From: Paracoccaceae bacterium
GTDB lineage: Bacteria > Pseudomonadota > Alphaproteobacteria > Rhodobacterales > Rhodobacteraceae
Reading direction: 5' to 3'
Assembly (NCBI GenBank): GCA_027486345.1
Contig: JAIXPH010000036.1
Span: forward strand, 62,001-126,000
Length of the DNA: 64,000 nucleotides
The position numbers were made by a program, and so were the translations under genes. Of the stretch, positions 26,480-36,543 are shown in pieces; the stretch's first letter is position 1; each line of letters begins with the position of its first letter. The notes below the pieces were generated by a model. It was not told the origin of the DNA. It searched no databases and saw nothing but the letters and a program-made list of their open reading frames with translations.

Positions 26480-27609
26480 CGCGTGCCTTCGGGCGGATAG
26501 ATCGCGACGCCGGTCATGGTCTGGTTGACATGCATCGAATTCATCTGCTCGCCATAGGTGGAAAAGCCCACCACGCCGAACCGGCGCAACAGGGCCGAGA
26601 CGGCACCGGTCTTTTGCTTTTCCTGCGCCTCCATCCGCCGCAGGATGCAATCGCAGGCCAGGATCGCCTCGGGCGCGCCCAAAGCGGAAAGCTCGGTTTC
26701 CAGATGGGCCACCATGTCTGACGGTTCCGCCAAGGACAGCACCAAGCCTTCGTCGATGGCCGAAAAGAACACCAGATCGCCATTCTCAGCCACCTGCTGG
26801 ATGGCGCGCACGTGATGCTTGCCGCCGATCCGCACCACCACCGGATGGGCGGCAAAGGTGAAGGTGGTCAGTTGCGCCGGGTCTTTCCCCAAGAGCCGCG
26901 CATATTCACGTGCCGCCGGTTCGGCATTGATGCGCCGCACGATGCGGCGTGCGGGGTCGGCCTCGGTCACCACCATGCGCTGGCCGGTGGGCGTCAGATG
27001 GTCGAGGTTGAACACCCGCACCCGGCAATCGCTGCGCACCATCGTGACCACGGCAGCATTCCGCAGCACCTGCCCCCGGTGCAGAATGAACGTCTCCTTG
27101 AACCGCGTGCCATCCCCCGCCGATCCGCCAAAGAGCGGCACGGGGCCGAGGCCCGAGGCAAGGGCCGAAGTCAGCTCATCCTCCCGCGTGGACAGGCCAT
27201 CGACCAGCAGGAAGGCGAACTCATGCTCCCACTCGGGCCGCGCCCGTGCGAGGCCCTGCCGCGCGCGGATCAGACCGCCGATCAGATCCGCCGCCGCCAA
27301 TTCCCGCAAATCCGGGATCAGAATCGGATCGGCGGCAAATTGCGTGGCCGATAGGCCCACGGCGACAATCTCGCCCTCGGCATAGCCCTGCGCCGAAATC
27401 TCTCCGGCCGTGGTGCAGCCGATCACCGCCGCCCCGCCGAACTCTGCCTCCGCCGCCAGACGGTGGATGTCGGCAAGGGGCGAGACAAACAGGATCACCA
27501 CGGCGAAAGGCCCCGGCCCCAGCGCGCGCGCAAGCTCCGCCGCCGCCCCGACATGCCCCGCCGGGACCGAGGCTGTCGCCACGATCTGACCCTTACCCTT
27601 TGCCGTCAT
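26476..27609 (-). CDS. FIST-domain sensory protein, NosP-like
   Basis: The 377-residue protein consists of FIST_N (~20-215; FGGAAVIGCTTAGEI, LFGGSAGDGTRF) and FIST_C (~225-365; LACDCILRRMEAQE, GFSTYGEQMNSMHVNQTMTGVAIYP). FIST proteins adjacent to PAS hybrid kinases include NosP, a haem-based nitric-oxide sensor that controls NahK. The gene pair here is translationally coupled in the same way. NO sensing is inferred from this context, not seen; small-molecule sensing in general is the safer call. Confidence 0.82.
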   Translation of the reverse strand: MTAKGKGQIVATASVPAGHVGAAAELARALGPGPFAVVILFVSPLADIHRLAAEAEFGGAAVIGCTTAGEISAQGYAEGEIVAVGLSATQFAADPILIPDLRELAAADLIGGLIRARQGLARARPEWEHEFAFLLVDGLSTREDELTSALASGLGPVPLFGGSAGDGTRFKETFILHRGQVLRNAAVVTMVRSDCRVRVFNLDHLTPTGQRMVVTEADPARRIVRRINAEPAAREYARLLGKDPAQLTTFTFAAHPVVVRIGGKHHVRAIQQVAENGDLVFFSAIDEGLVLSLAEPSDMVAHLETELSALGAPEAILACDCILRRMEAQEKQKTGAVSALLRRFGVVGFSTYGEQMNSMHVNQTMTGVAIYPPEGTR

Positions 27610-27661
27610 GCCGTCCTCCCGACCCCAAGGCTAGCCCTCGGTGTGGCGACAAGGCAAGCGG

Positions 27662-28360
27662 TCAGCCATTCTCTGGCATCAGGCTGGCGAAACTCGCCTC
27701 ACGCGCGATCAGCACCGCCTGCGTGCGGCTTTGCACGCCCAGCTTGCGCATGATGGCGGTGACATGGGCCTTGACCGTGGTTTCGGCGATGGTCAGCTCA
27801 TAGGCGATCTGCTTGTTCAGCATCCCCTCGCAGATCAGTTGCAGGATCTTGGCCTGCTGCCGCGTCAAGAGCCCCAGCCGCAGGATGGCCTGTTCGCGCG
27901 GGTTGGCGGGACCGGCAGCCTCGGCCTGCGGGGCAAAGCCTTCGGGCAGCCATGTTCCGCCCGTGCGCAGCGCATCAAAGGCGGCGCGGAACACGTCGCG
28001 ATGCGAATGCTTGGGCACAAAGGCCACCGCCCCCGCCATCAGCGCCGCCCCGATCACCCGGTTGTCATCCAGCGAGGACACCACCACCACCGGCACCTCC
28101 GGCACCGTGGCGCGCAGGCGGATCAACCCGTCGAGGCCCGTCACATCCGGCAGGTTCAGGTCCAGCACCACCACATCCGGCACCGGGGCCTGCTCCAACC
28201 GCAGCAGGGCCGTTTCAAGCCGCCCCGCCGTCTCGATCCGCTCCACGCCCGCCACCGCCTTCAGCGTCATGCCAAGCGCGTCGCAAAACAGCGGATGGTC
28301 ATCGACGATCAGCGCAAAGCGCAGGCGCGGGGTGTCGGGCACGGGATATGGGGCGGTCAT
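27662..28360 (-). CDS. NarL/FixJ-family response regulator
   Basis: The 232-residue regulator has a receiver domain (ALIVDDHPLFCDAL, phospho-acceptor Asp in VVVLDLNLPDVTGLDG, Lys in AFVPKHS). Its C-terminal LuxR-type HTH is LTRQQAKILQLICEGMLNKQIAYELTIAETTVKAHVTAIMRKLGV (by position, ~164-208). It is the first gene of the regulator-FIST-kinase operon, 52 bases before the FIST gene, so it is the probable output of that pathway. Confidence 0.9.
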   Translation of the reverse strand: MTAPYPVPDTPRLRFALIVDDHPLFCDALGMTLKAVAGVERIETAGRLETALLRLEQAPVPDVVVLDLNLPDVTGLDGLIRLRATVPEVPVVVVSSLDDNRVIGAALMAGAVAFVPKHSHRDVFRAAFDALRTGGTWLPEGFAPQAEAAGPANPREQAILRLGLLTRQQAKILQLICEGMLNKQIAYELTIAETTVKAHVTAIMRKLGVQSRTQAVLIAREASFASLMPENG

Positions 28361-28505
28361 GGCAAACTCTCCGAGTCTGCGCCCATGTTAGCAAGACGGC
28401 ACCTCCCCGCCTATCGCGCCAAAAGTCTCAGGTCCTACGGAGCGCAGCGCTTCCCAGACCGGACCGGCCCGGCTAAAGAAGGACAGGTTTCATCCGAGAG
28501 GTTCC

Positions 28506-28958
28506 ATGGTTTCCGTCTCCCGCCGTTCGACGCTGGCCCTTCTGGTCGCTTTGCCTCTGGCCGCCTGCGGGTCTGGCCGTGACACAAGTTCAAGCCCGCA
28601 GGGCCCCGAGGCGATCAACCGTCTGGTGACGAAATACGCCCGCATCTATGACATGCCTGAAAGCCTGATCCACGAAACCATCGCGCGCGAAAGCGGCTAC
28701 AACCCCGCCGCCCGCAATGGCCCCTATTACGGGCTGATGCAGATCCACCCGCAAACCGCGCGCACCATGGGCTATCGCGGCGCGCCGGAAGGTTTGCTGG
28801 ATGCCGAAACCAACCTGATCTACGCCGGCAAATACCTGCGCGGCGCTTGGCTGGTGTCGCGCAAGAACAAAACCCGCGCCCATGACTGGTATCGCCGCGG
28901 CTATTATTACGAGGCCAAGCGCATGGGCCTGCTGGAAGAAACCGGCCTGCGCTCCTGA
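28506..28958 (+). CDS. Lytic transglycosylase lipoprotein (SLT domain)
   Basis: The 150-residue product has a lipoprotein signal with lipobox LAAC. An SLT-fold catalytic domain follows with the glutamate in IHETIARESGYNPAARNG, then GLMQIHPQTARTMGY and the NLIYAGKYL helix. It should cleave peptidoglycan glycan strands at the outer membrane. It is compact compared with MltE/Slt70 (catalytic domain only). It is divergent from the response regulator gene. Confidence 0.9.
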   Translation: MVSVSRRSTLALLVALPLAACGSGRDTSSSPQGPEAINRLVTKYARIYDMPESLIHETIARESGYNPAARNGPYYGLMQIHPQTARTMGYRGAPEGLLDAETNLIYAGKYLRGAWLVSRKNKTRAHDWYRRGYYYEAKRMGLLEETGLRS

Positions 28959-29117
28959 TCCCCAACCCAAGGCCGGGGCGCGCAGCGCTTTAGCGGACCC
29001 TTCCACGGTGCCCTGTCCTGACGGGGTGATCTAAAGAAGGCGGAACGGCGCGCCCGCCGTCCGGGAGAGGTCGCAATCGTCATGGTCGCGCCATGGCGGC
29101 GGTGCTATGGAGCGGGC

Positions 29118-30329
29118 ATGAGCATGACCTCCGCCCCCACCGCCCCGCGTCTGAGCCAGCCGGAATTCATCGCCCTGATGGCGATGCTTTTTGCCATGGT
29201 GGCCTTTTCCATCGACTCTATGCTGCCCGCCCTGCCCGAGATCGCGCGCGAACTGTCGCCCGATGCCCCCAATGCGGCGCAGTTGATCCTGACCTCCTTC
29301 GTCATGGGGATGGGGGTGGGCACGCTGTTCACCGGCCCCTTGTCCGACAGTTACGGCCGCAAGCGGGTGATCATCTTCGGCGCGGTGCTTTATTCGTTGG
29401 GCGCGCTGCTGGCCTATCTTGCGCCGACCCTGGAAACCGTGCTGGCCGCGCGGATGATACAGGGCTTGGGAGCCGCCGCCCCGCGCATCGCCGCCATCGC
29501 CTTGGTGCGCGACCTTTACAAGGGCCGCGACATGGCGCGGATCGTCAGTTTCACCATGATGATCTTCACCCTCGTCCCCGCCATCGCGCCCTTCATGGGT
29601 CAGGGCATCATCGCCATCGGGGGCTGGCGGTCGATCTTTCTGGCCTTCGTGGTCTTTGCGCTGGTGGCCTGCCTCTGGCTCGGTCTGCGTCAGCCAGAGA
29701 CCCTGCCGCCTGAGGCGCGGCGCAAGATGTCGGTCGCCTCGCTCTGGTCCGCCGCGCGCGAGGTGTTGTCCCACCGCGTCATCCAGATTTCCATCGCGGT
29801 GCAGACGCTGGTGTTTTCGGCCCTCTTTGCCACGCTGTCCACCACCCAGCCGATCTTTGACCAGACCTTCGGGCAGGGTGACAATTTCCCGATCTGGTTT
29901 GCGGTGATCGCGCTCTGCGGTGGCACCTCCAGCTTTTTGAACTCGCGCCTTGTGGGGCGGTTGGGGATGCGGCGGATGGTGACCTGGGCGCTGATGTTGC
30001 AGGTGGGCTTCACCGCCGTGATGCTGGTGGCCCTTCTGGCCGGGGTCTGGCCGCCCGCCATGGCCTTTGGCGCGCATCTCGTTTGGACCATCGGCGTGTT
30101 CTACATGGTCGGCCCCACGGTCGGAAACCTGAACGCGCTGGCGCTGGAGCCTGTGGGCCATATCGCGGGCATGGCGGCCAGCGTCACGGCGGCGATTGCC
30201 ACCATCGCCTCGGTCCTGCTCGCGGCCCCGGTGGGGTTGATGTTTGACGGGACCGCCGTGCCACTGATGGCGGCGATCCTTGTCTTCTCCGCCCTTGGTG
30301 TCGTCCTGATGCGGATGATCCCGCGTTAA
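29118..30329 (+). CDS. Multidrug efflux MFS transporter (Bcr/CflA family)
   Basis: The 403-residue, 12-helix major facilitator has the family features PEFIALMAMLFAMVAFSIDSMLPALPEI at the first helix (by position, ~14-41) and the motif A segment GPLSDSYGRKRVI. The Bcr/CflA families export drugs such as bicyclomycin and chloramphenicol; the substrate here is unknown. The ATG at 29118 has GGAG five bases upstream. The stop overlaps the convergent mfd stop by four bases. Confidence 0.9.
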   Translation: MSMTSAPTAPRLSQPEFIALMAMLFAMVAFSIDSMLPALPEIARELSPDAPNAAQLILTSFVMGMGVGTLFTGPLSDSYGRKRVIIFGAVLYSLGALLAYLAPTLETVLAARMIQGLGAAAPRIAAIALVRDLYKGRDMARIVSFTMMIFTLVPAIAPFMGQGIIAIGGWRSIFLAFVVFALVACLWLGLRQPETLPPEARRKMSVASLWSAAREVLSHRVIQISIAVQTLVFSALFATLSTTQPIFDQTFGQGDNFPIWFAVIALCGGTSSFLNSRLVGRLGMRRMVTWALMLQVGFTAVMLVALLAGVWPPAMAFGAHLVWTIGVFYMVGPTVGNLNALALEPVGHIAGMAASVTAAIATIASVLLAAPVGLMFDGTAVPLMAAILVFSALGVVLMRMIPR

Positions 30330-33300
30330 CGCTTGTCAAAGCGCGGCAGAGCCTTGGGCTTGGTCTTGACCACCGGGCGGAAGGGCGCGGGCGCGGCTTT
30401 GGCCACGGGCTTTGGCGCGGGTTTCGGCACCTCTGGAGCGGGCGGTTTGGGCGGCGCATCCGGGCGCACCACCTTTTCGGCCAGATCGCGGGCGATGGCG
30501 AAAGCGCCCTTGATGCGGTCACCTTCCGTCTTCCAGTCGCGCATCAGGACGATCTTGTTGCCTGCGACGCGGCCCGCCGCCCCTTCGGTTTTCAGGAAAT
30601 CGACAAGGCCCGCCGGATTGGCGAATTTGTCATTGTGGAATTGCACCGTGGCCCCTTTCGGCCCGGCATCCAGCCGCGAAATCCCGGCGCGTTTGCACAT
30701 CGACTTGATGCGCACGATCAGCATCAGGGTGTTGACCTCTTTCGGCAACGGACCGAAGCGGTCGATCAACTCGGCGGCGAAGCCTTCCAGTTCCACCTTG
30801 GTGGTCAAGCCGGACAGGCGGCGATAGAGGCCAAGGCGCACGTCGAGATCGGTAACGTAATCCTCGGGGATCAGCACCGGGACGCCCAGATTGATCTGCG
30901 GTGCCCATTGGTCATCCAGCGGCGTCAGCCCCTGCAACTCGCCGGATTTGATCTTGGCAATCGTTTCTTCCAGCATCTGCTGGTAAAGCTCATATCCCAC
31001 TTCCTTGATATGGCCGGACTGTTCCTCACCCAGAAGGTTCCCCGCCCCGCGCAGGTCAAGGTCATGGCTGGCAAGATTGAACCCCGCCCCCAGACTGTCG
31101 AGCGAGCCGAGCAGCCGCAGCCGTTTCATCGCCTGCGGTGTCAGCGGCGCGCGGGGCTTGGTGGTCAGATAGCAATAAGCGCGGGTTTTGGCGCGGCCCA
31201 CCCGGCCCCGGATTTGGTAAAGCTGGGAGAGGCCGAACATATCGGCGCGGTGGATGATCATCGTGTTGGCGGTGGGGATATCCAGACCCGACTCCACGAT
31301 GGTGGTGGCCAAGAGCACATCATATTTGCCGTCGTAGAACTGGTTCATCCGGTCATCCAGATCCCCGGCGGCGAGTTGGCCGTGGGCGATGAGGTAAGTC
31401 ACCTCTGGCACATGGGTTTTCAGGAAATCCTCAACTTCAGGCAGGTCGGAAATCCTTGGCACGACGAAGAACGACTGCCCGCCGCGATAACGTTCGCGCA
31501 ACAGCGCCTCGCGCAGGGTGACGGTGTCGAACTCGCTCACATAGGTGCGGATCGCCAGACGGTCCACGGGCGGGGTGGCGATGATCGACAGGTCCCGCAC
31601 CCCGGTCAGCGACAGTTGCAGCGTGCGCGGGATCGGCGTGGCGGTCAGGGTCAGGACGTGCACCTCGGAGCGCATTTCCTTGAGCCGTTCCTTATGGGCC
31701 ACGCCGAAGTGCTGTTCTTCGTCGATGATCAAGAGGCCCAGCGTCTTGAACTTCACGCCCTGCGCCAGCAGCGCATGGGTGCCCACGCAGATATCCACCG
31801 TGCCATCGGCCAGACCGGCGCGGGTGGCGTTGGCCTCCTTGGTGGTGACAAAGCGCGACAAGGGTTTGACGTTGATCGGAAATCCGCGGAAACGTTCGGC
31901 AAAGCTGCGGTAGTGCTGGCGGGCGAGCAAGGTGGTCGGGCAGATCACCGCGACCTGCATGCCGGCAAGTGCCGCGACAAAGGCCGCACGCATGGCGACC
32001 TCTGTCTTGCCAAAGCCCACATCGCCCACGATCAGGCGGTCCATCGGACGGCCCGCCTCAAGATCGGCGACCACATCGGCGATGGCCGACAGCTGGTCAT
32101 CGGTTTCCTGATAGGGGAAACGGGCGGAAAATGCCTCCCACATGGAATGGGGGGCCTCAAGGATCGGCGCATGGCGCAGATGGCGTTCGGCGGCGATGCG
32201 CATCAGACGGTCCGCGATTTCGCGGATGCGTTCCTTCAGCTTCGCCTTCTTGGCCTGCCACGCGCCGCCGCCCAGACGGTCCAAAAGACCCTCTTCATGG
32301 CCGTAGCGTGACAGAAGTTCGATATTCTCAACCGGCAGGTAAAGTTTCGCGTTTTCAGCATATTCCAGCGCGACGCAGGCATGCGGTGCCCCAAGGGCGG
32401 TGATGGTTTCCAAGCCCAGATAGCGGCCTACGCCATGTTCGACGTGAACGACCAGATCGCCGGGCGAAAGGGTATCGACCTCGCGCAAGAAGTTGTCAGC
32501 CTTGCGCTTGCGTTTGGGTTTGCCGACCAAGCGGTCGCCCAAAACGTCCTGTTCCGAGATGACGGCCAGACCCGGCGCGGTAAATCCGGCCTCCAAAGGC
32601 CAGACCATCAGGAACAATCCGCCTTTTCCATCCGGGACTTCACGGAAATCCTTCACATCGCGTGCGAACGTGATGCCCTGATCGTCCAAGAGCCCGCGCA
32701 ACCGTTCCCGCGCGCCATCGGACCAAGAGGCGATGACGACCTGACGCTCTTCGAGCAACGCTTTAAGATGATCCGCCAAAGCTGCAAAAAGGCTAACGTT
32801 TTCCTGCTGACGTTCCGGCGCGAAAGACCGCCCGAAACGACCCGAGGCATCCAGCACACCCGGACCGGGGGATTGCGGCAAGGGCGAAAGCTGCACCACG
32901 CGGTGCGGAGCAAGGGCCGCCTCCCACGCCGTGTCATCCAGATAAAGCAAACCCGGCGCGCAGGGCTTATAGACCGTATCCAGCCGCCCCTTGGCCGCCA
33001 TCGCATCGCGCCGCGTATCGTATTGATCTTCAATGCTTTCCCAGCGCGACAGGCGGGCGGGCGTCAACTGATCGTCCAGCATGACCGAGGCATCGGCCAT
33101 ATAGTCAAACAGCGTCTCCATCCGGTCATGAAAGAACGGCAGCCAATGCTCCATCCCCTGATGCTTGCGGCCTGCGCTGACCGCCTCATACAGGGGATCA
33201 TCCGACCCGCCGACGCCAAACTCTGCACGGTAGCTTTGGCGGAAACGGGTGATCGCGGCCTCATCGAGGATAATTTCGGACATCGGCGCGAAATCGACGG

Positions 33301-33895
33301 CACTCAGCTTTTCCGTCGTGCGCTGGGTTTCAGGATCAAAGCGCCGCGCGCCGTCCAACACATCCCCAAAGAAATCCAGCCGCACCGGCCCCCCGGCCCC
33401 CGGCGGGTAAATGTCGATGATCCCGCCGCGCACGGCATAATCGCCGGGTTCGGCCACAGTGGACACCGGCGAAAACCCCATCCGGGCGAGGAACCCCTTC
33501 AACCGCCCTTCATTCACCCGGTCTCCCACACGGGCGGAAAAGGCCGAGGTCAGCACAATTTCGCGCGCCGGAAGCCGCTGCATGGCCGCTGACATCGTGG
33601 TCAAAAGAACGAACGGCCCCTTCACCCCATCGGCCAGCGCGGCCAGCGTGGACATACGCCGCGCGCAGATATCCGGGTTGGGCGAGACGCGATCATAAGG
33701 CAGGCAATCCCAAGCCGGGAAATCCAGCACCACGGCGGCGGGGGCCATGACCGACAGGGCGATGCGCATCGCCTCCATCCGCTTGTCGTCGCGGGCGATG
33801 TGGATGACGGGGCGGCCACGCTCCAGCTCGCGCGACAAAAGCCGCGCGTCAAAGCCTTCGGGCGCGCCACCGAGAAGGATGCGATCTTTGCTCAT
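30326..33895 (-). CDS. mfd: Transcription-repair coupling factor
   Basis: The 1189-residue Mfd removes RNA polymerase stalled at DNA lesions and recruits UvrA. The order is the UvrB-like N-terminal region, the RNA-polymerase-interacting domain (~475-550, GDLVVHVEHGVGRYLGLE), the RecG-like translocase with Walker A GDVGFGKTEVAMRAAF and DEEQ box IIDEEQHFGV, and the TRCF C-terminal domain. The last ~45 residues are an extra Pro/Lys/Ala-rich tail (PPKPPAPEVPKPAPKP...). Length is normal for the family. Confidence 0.97.
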   Translation of the reverse strand: MSKDRILLGGAPEGFDARLLSRELERGRPVIHIARDDKRMEAMRIALSVMAPAAVVLDFPAWDCLPYDRVSPNPDICARRMSTLAALADGVKGPFVLLTTMSAAMQRLPAREIVLTSAFSARVGDRVNEGRLKGFLARMGFSPVSTVAEPGDYAVRGGIIDIYPPGAGGPVRLDFFGDVLDGARRFDPETQRTTEKLSAVDFAPMSEIILDEAAITRFRQSYRAEFGVGGSDDPLYEAVSAGRKHQGMEHWLPFFHDRMETLFDYMADASVMLDDQLTPARLSRWESIEDQYDTRRDAMAAKGRLDTVYKPCAPGLLYLDDTAWEAALAPHRVVQLSPLPQSPGPGVLDASGRFGRSFAPERQQENVSLFAALADHLKALLEERQVVIASWSDGARERLRGLLDDQGITFARDVKDFREVPDGKGGLFLMVWPLEAGFTAPGLAVISEQDVLGDRLVGKPKRKRKADNFLREVDTLSPGDLVVHVEHGVGRYLGLETITALGAPHACVALEYAENAKLYLPVENIELLSRYGHEEGLLDRLGGGAWQAKKAKLKERIREIADRLMRIAAERHLRHAPILEAPHSMWEAFSARFPYQETDDQLSAIADVVADLEAGRPMDRLIVGDVGFGKTEVAMRAAFVAALAGMQVAVICPTTLLARQHYRSFAERFRGFPINVKPLSRFVTTKEANATRAGLADGTVDICVGTHALLAQGVKFKTLGLLIIDEEQHFGVAHKERLKEMRSEVHVLTLTATPIPRTLQLSLTGVRDLSIIATPPVDRLAIRTYVSEFDTVTLREALLRERYRGGQSFFVVPRISDLPEVEDFLKTHVPEVTYLIAHGQLAAGDLDDRMNQFYDGKYDVLLATTIVESGLDIPTANTMIIHRADMFGLSQLYQIRGRVGRAKTRAYCYLTTKPRAPLTPQAMKRLRLLGSLDSLGAGFNLASHDLDLRGAGNLLGEEQSGHIKEVGYELYQQMLEETIAKIKSGELQGLTPLDDQWAPQINLGVPVLIPEDYVTDLDVRLGLYRRLSGLTTKVELEGFAAELIDRFGPLPKEVNTLMLIVRIKSMCKRAGISRLDAGPKGATVQFHNDKFANPAGLVDFLKTEGAAGRVAGNKIVLMRDWKTEGDRIKGAFAIARDLAEKVVRPDAPPKPPAPEVPKPAPKPVAKAAPAPFRPVVKTKPKALPRFDKR

Positions 33896-33949
33896 GCGCC
33901 CGACATAACCGCCCCCGCGCCAAGGTCAACCTTTGCCGCGCGGCGCCGG

Positions 33950-34465
33950 TCACAACGCGCCAAGCCGCAGGTTCTGATACATGCCAAATAGCGCGGTGAA
34001 GAAGATCGCGCACATGCCGATAACCTGCACGGTGGCGCGATGGCGTGACAGCACGCGGTCCAGATCGGCGCTGCCATGCGCGCCGCGTTCGAATTGCAGC
34101 GCCAGACGAATCCGCAGCGCAAGCACCGGCAGCATCGGCAACAGGATGCACAGCACGGCTTGGGCGAATTCGATCCCCATCACCGCCAGAACCACCATGG
34201 CCGACAGCACGAAGGCCATCCCCGCGACGGACACCACCCCGGCGCCGCGGGTGTAGAACAGCAGGCGGTGGACGTTGACGCGCAAGAGATCCTCAAGGTC
34301 GCGCTGCGCCTCTTCGCTGCGGCGGGCGCGGCGGATCAGGTCATAGGGCACGCCCAAGACCCAATGGCTGGCGCTGGACCAGATCACCGACAGCGCCAAC
34401 CAGTACCACAGGTTGGAAAAGGACCGGAAATCGATCAGTTCAAAGAGGATGTCGTACCACTGCAA
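33950..34465 (-). CDS. Small membrane protein of the Rhodobacteraceae 'component of SufBCD complex' family
   Basis: The ~171-residue protein begins MQWYDILFELIDFRSFSNLWYWL from a TTG at 34465. It contains SSASHWVLGVPYDLIRRARR and three or four hydrophobic segments. Homologues in Rhodobacteraceae are often labelled 'component of SufBCD complex', a name with no support in this sequence or neighbourhood. An ATG at 34573 would add 36 unconserved residues. Function is unknown. It is divergent from hemB and lies 54 bases after the mfd start codon region. Confidence 0.72.
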   Translation of the reverse strand: MQWYDILFELIDFRSFSNLWYWLALSVIWSSASHWVLGVPYDLIRRARRSEEAQRDLEDLLRVNVHRLLFYTRGAGVVSVAGMAFVLSAMVVLAVMGIEFAQAVLCILLPMLPVLALRIRLALQFERGAHGSADLDRVLSRHRATVQVIGMCAIFFTALFGMYQNLRLGAL

Positions 34466-34570
34466 AAAACCGTTCCCGACCGTGAATGCGCCCCGACCCA
34501 ACGCCCCGGTTGGCACGGCATCGACCAACTGCCACCTTGAGGCGCGATCCTTTCTCTGGCAGGCAAGTGA

Positions 34571-35671
<1,101 letters not shown>

Positions 35672-35788
35672 GCCTCGGCGTCTTGCCGCCCTCGTCATCG
35701 ACGGACCGATGACAGCCGGGCAGAAACACGGTAAAACATCGGCAGATGGGGCGATCAGACCCCGGTTTGAGGCGAAAGAGGGCGGATC

Positions 35789-36340
35789 ATGGTCACAAGG
35801 CGTGGGTTTTTCGGCGTTGCGGGCGGTGCGGTGGTGCTGGCCGGGTGCGCCAATGGCGTGGGCTCGAACGGCGCGGGGCAGATCGACGCGCGGGTCGATG
35901 CGACGCGGGATTATCTGTTCAGCCGCTATCCCGGCACGCGCGATCTGGCGGCACGCTCGGCGGGGGTGCTTTACATGCCACTCGTGACCGAGGCCGGGCT
36001 GTTCTATGGCGGGGCCTACGGGCGCGGCGCACTGCGCATCCGGGATGTGACGGTGGATTACTATTCGGCGACCAAGGCCTCGTTCGGGTTGCAGGTCGGC
36101 GCGCAGCAATATGCCCATGCGCTGTTCTTCACGAATGAGAATTCGCTGGCCGAATTCCGCCGCTCTGCCGGTTGGGCCGCCAGCGGCGACATCCGCTACG
36201 CCACGCCCGAAGAAGGTGCGAGCATCGGCAAGCAGACCAATGAGATCGACACCGGCGTTCAGGCCTTTGTCTTTGGCCAGCAAGGGCTGATGGCGGGCGT
36301 GTCGCTTGCGGGCGTGAAGTACACGCGGATCATTCCGTAA
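35789..36340 (+). CDS. SYLF/Ysc84-domain lipoprotein
   Basis: The 183-residue product starts with MVTRRGFFGVAGGAVVLAGC, a twin-arginine-like signal ending in a lipobox at Cys20. The remaining part fits the SYLF (Ysc84) lipid-binding domain: ARSAGVLYMPLVTEAGLFYGG, DYYSATKASFGLQVGAQQYAHALFF (~92-116) and GVQAFVFGQQGLMAGVSLAG. The role is unknown; homologues bind phospholipids. It is followed directly by repeat copy D. Confidence 0.87.
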   Translation: MVTRRGFFGVAGGAVVLAGCANGVGSNGAGQIDARVDATRDYLFSRYPGTRDLAARSAGVLYMPLVTEAGLFYGGAYGRGALRIRDVTVDYYSATKASFGLQVGAQQYAHALFFTNENSLAEFRRSAGWAASGDIRYATPEEGASIGKQTNEIDTGVQAFVFGQQGLMAGVSLAGVKYTRIIP

Positions 36341-36361
36341 CATCCTGAAAACTGGTACAAG

Positions 36362-36497
36362 GCACGCCCAAACTCTCCGGGGGAGCGTTTGGGCGTGTCG
36401 CCGTTAGGTCCGTGTGCAGACCGCCGGGATGTGCGCCCTTGGGCGCGCAGCCCGAGGGGGCGGGCTGCGCGCGGACCGTGGCTTTGGGCCACGGTCC
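36362..36497 (+). repeat. Structured intergenic repeat, copy D
   Basis: The 5' hairpin is ACGCCCAAAC (36364-36373)/GTTTGGGCGT (36387-36396) with apex CTCC-GGG-GGAG. TAGGTCCGTG and the GC-rich middle module follow, with arms GCGCAGCCCG/CGGGCTGCGC. The 3' hairpin is GGACCGTGGC (36473-36482)/GCCACGGTCC (36488-36497) with loop TTTGG. It starts 21 bases after the SYLF gene stop, in a convergent gap. Confidence 0.75.
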
Positions 36498-36543
36498 GAC
36501 ACCAACCGTTGCGTTTCGGCAATACGTCCTGAAACGACTGCGC

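Noticed and set aside
30635-32311. 558-codon open frame antisense to mfd
   Set aside because: It is rich in His, Gly, Arg and Gln with no domain signature, and mirrors the codon pattern of mfd, a certain gene.
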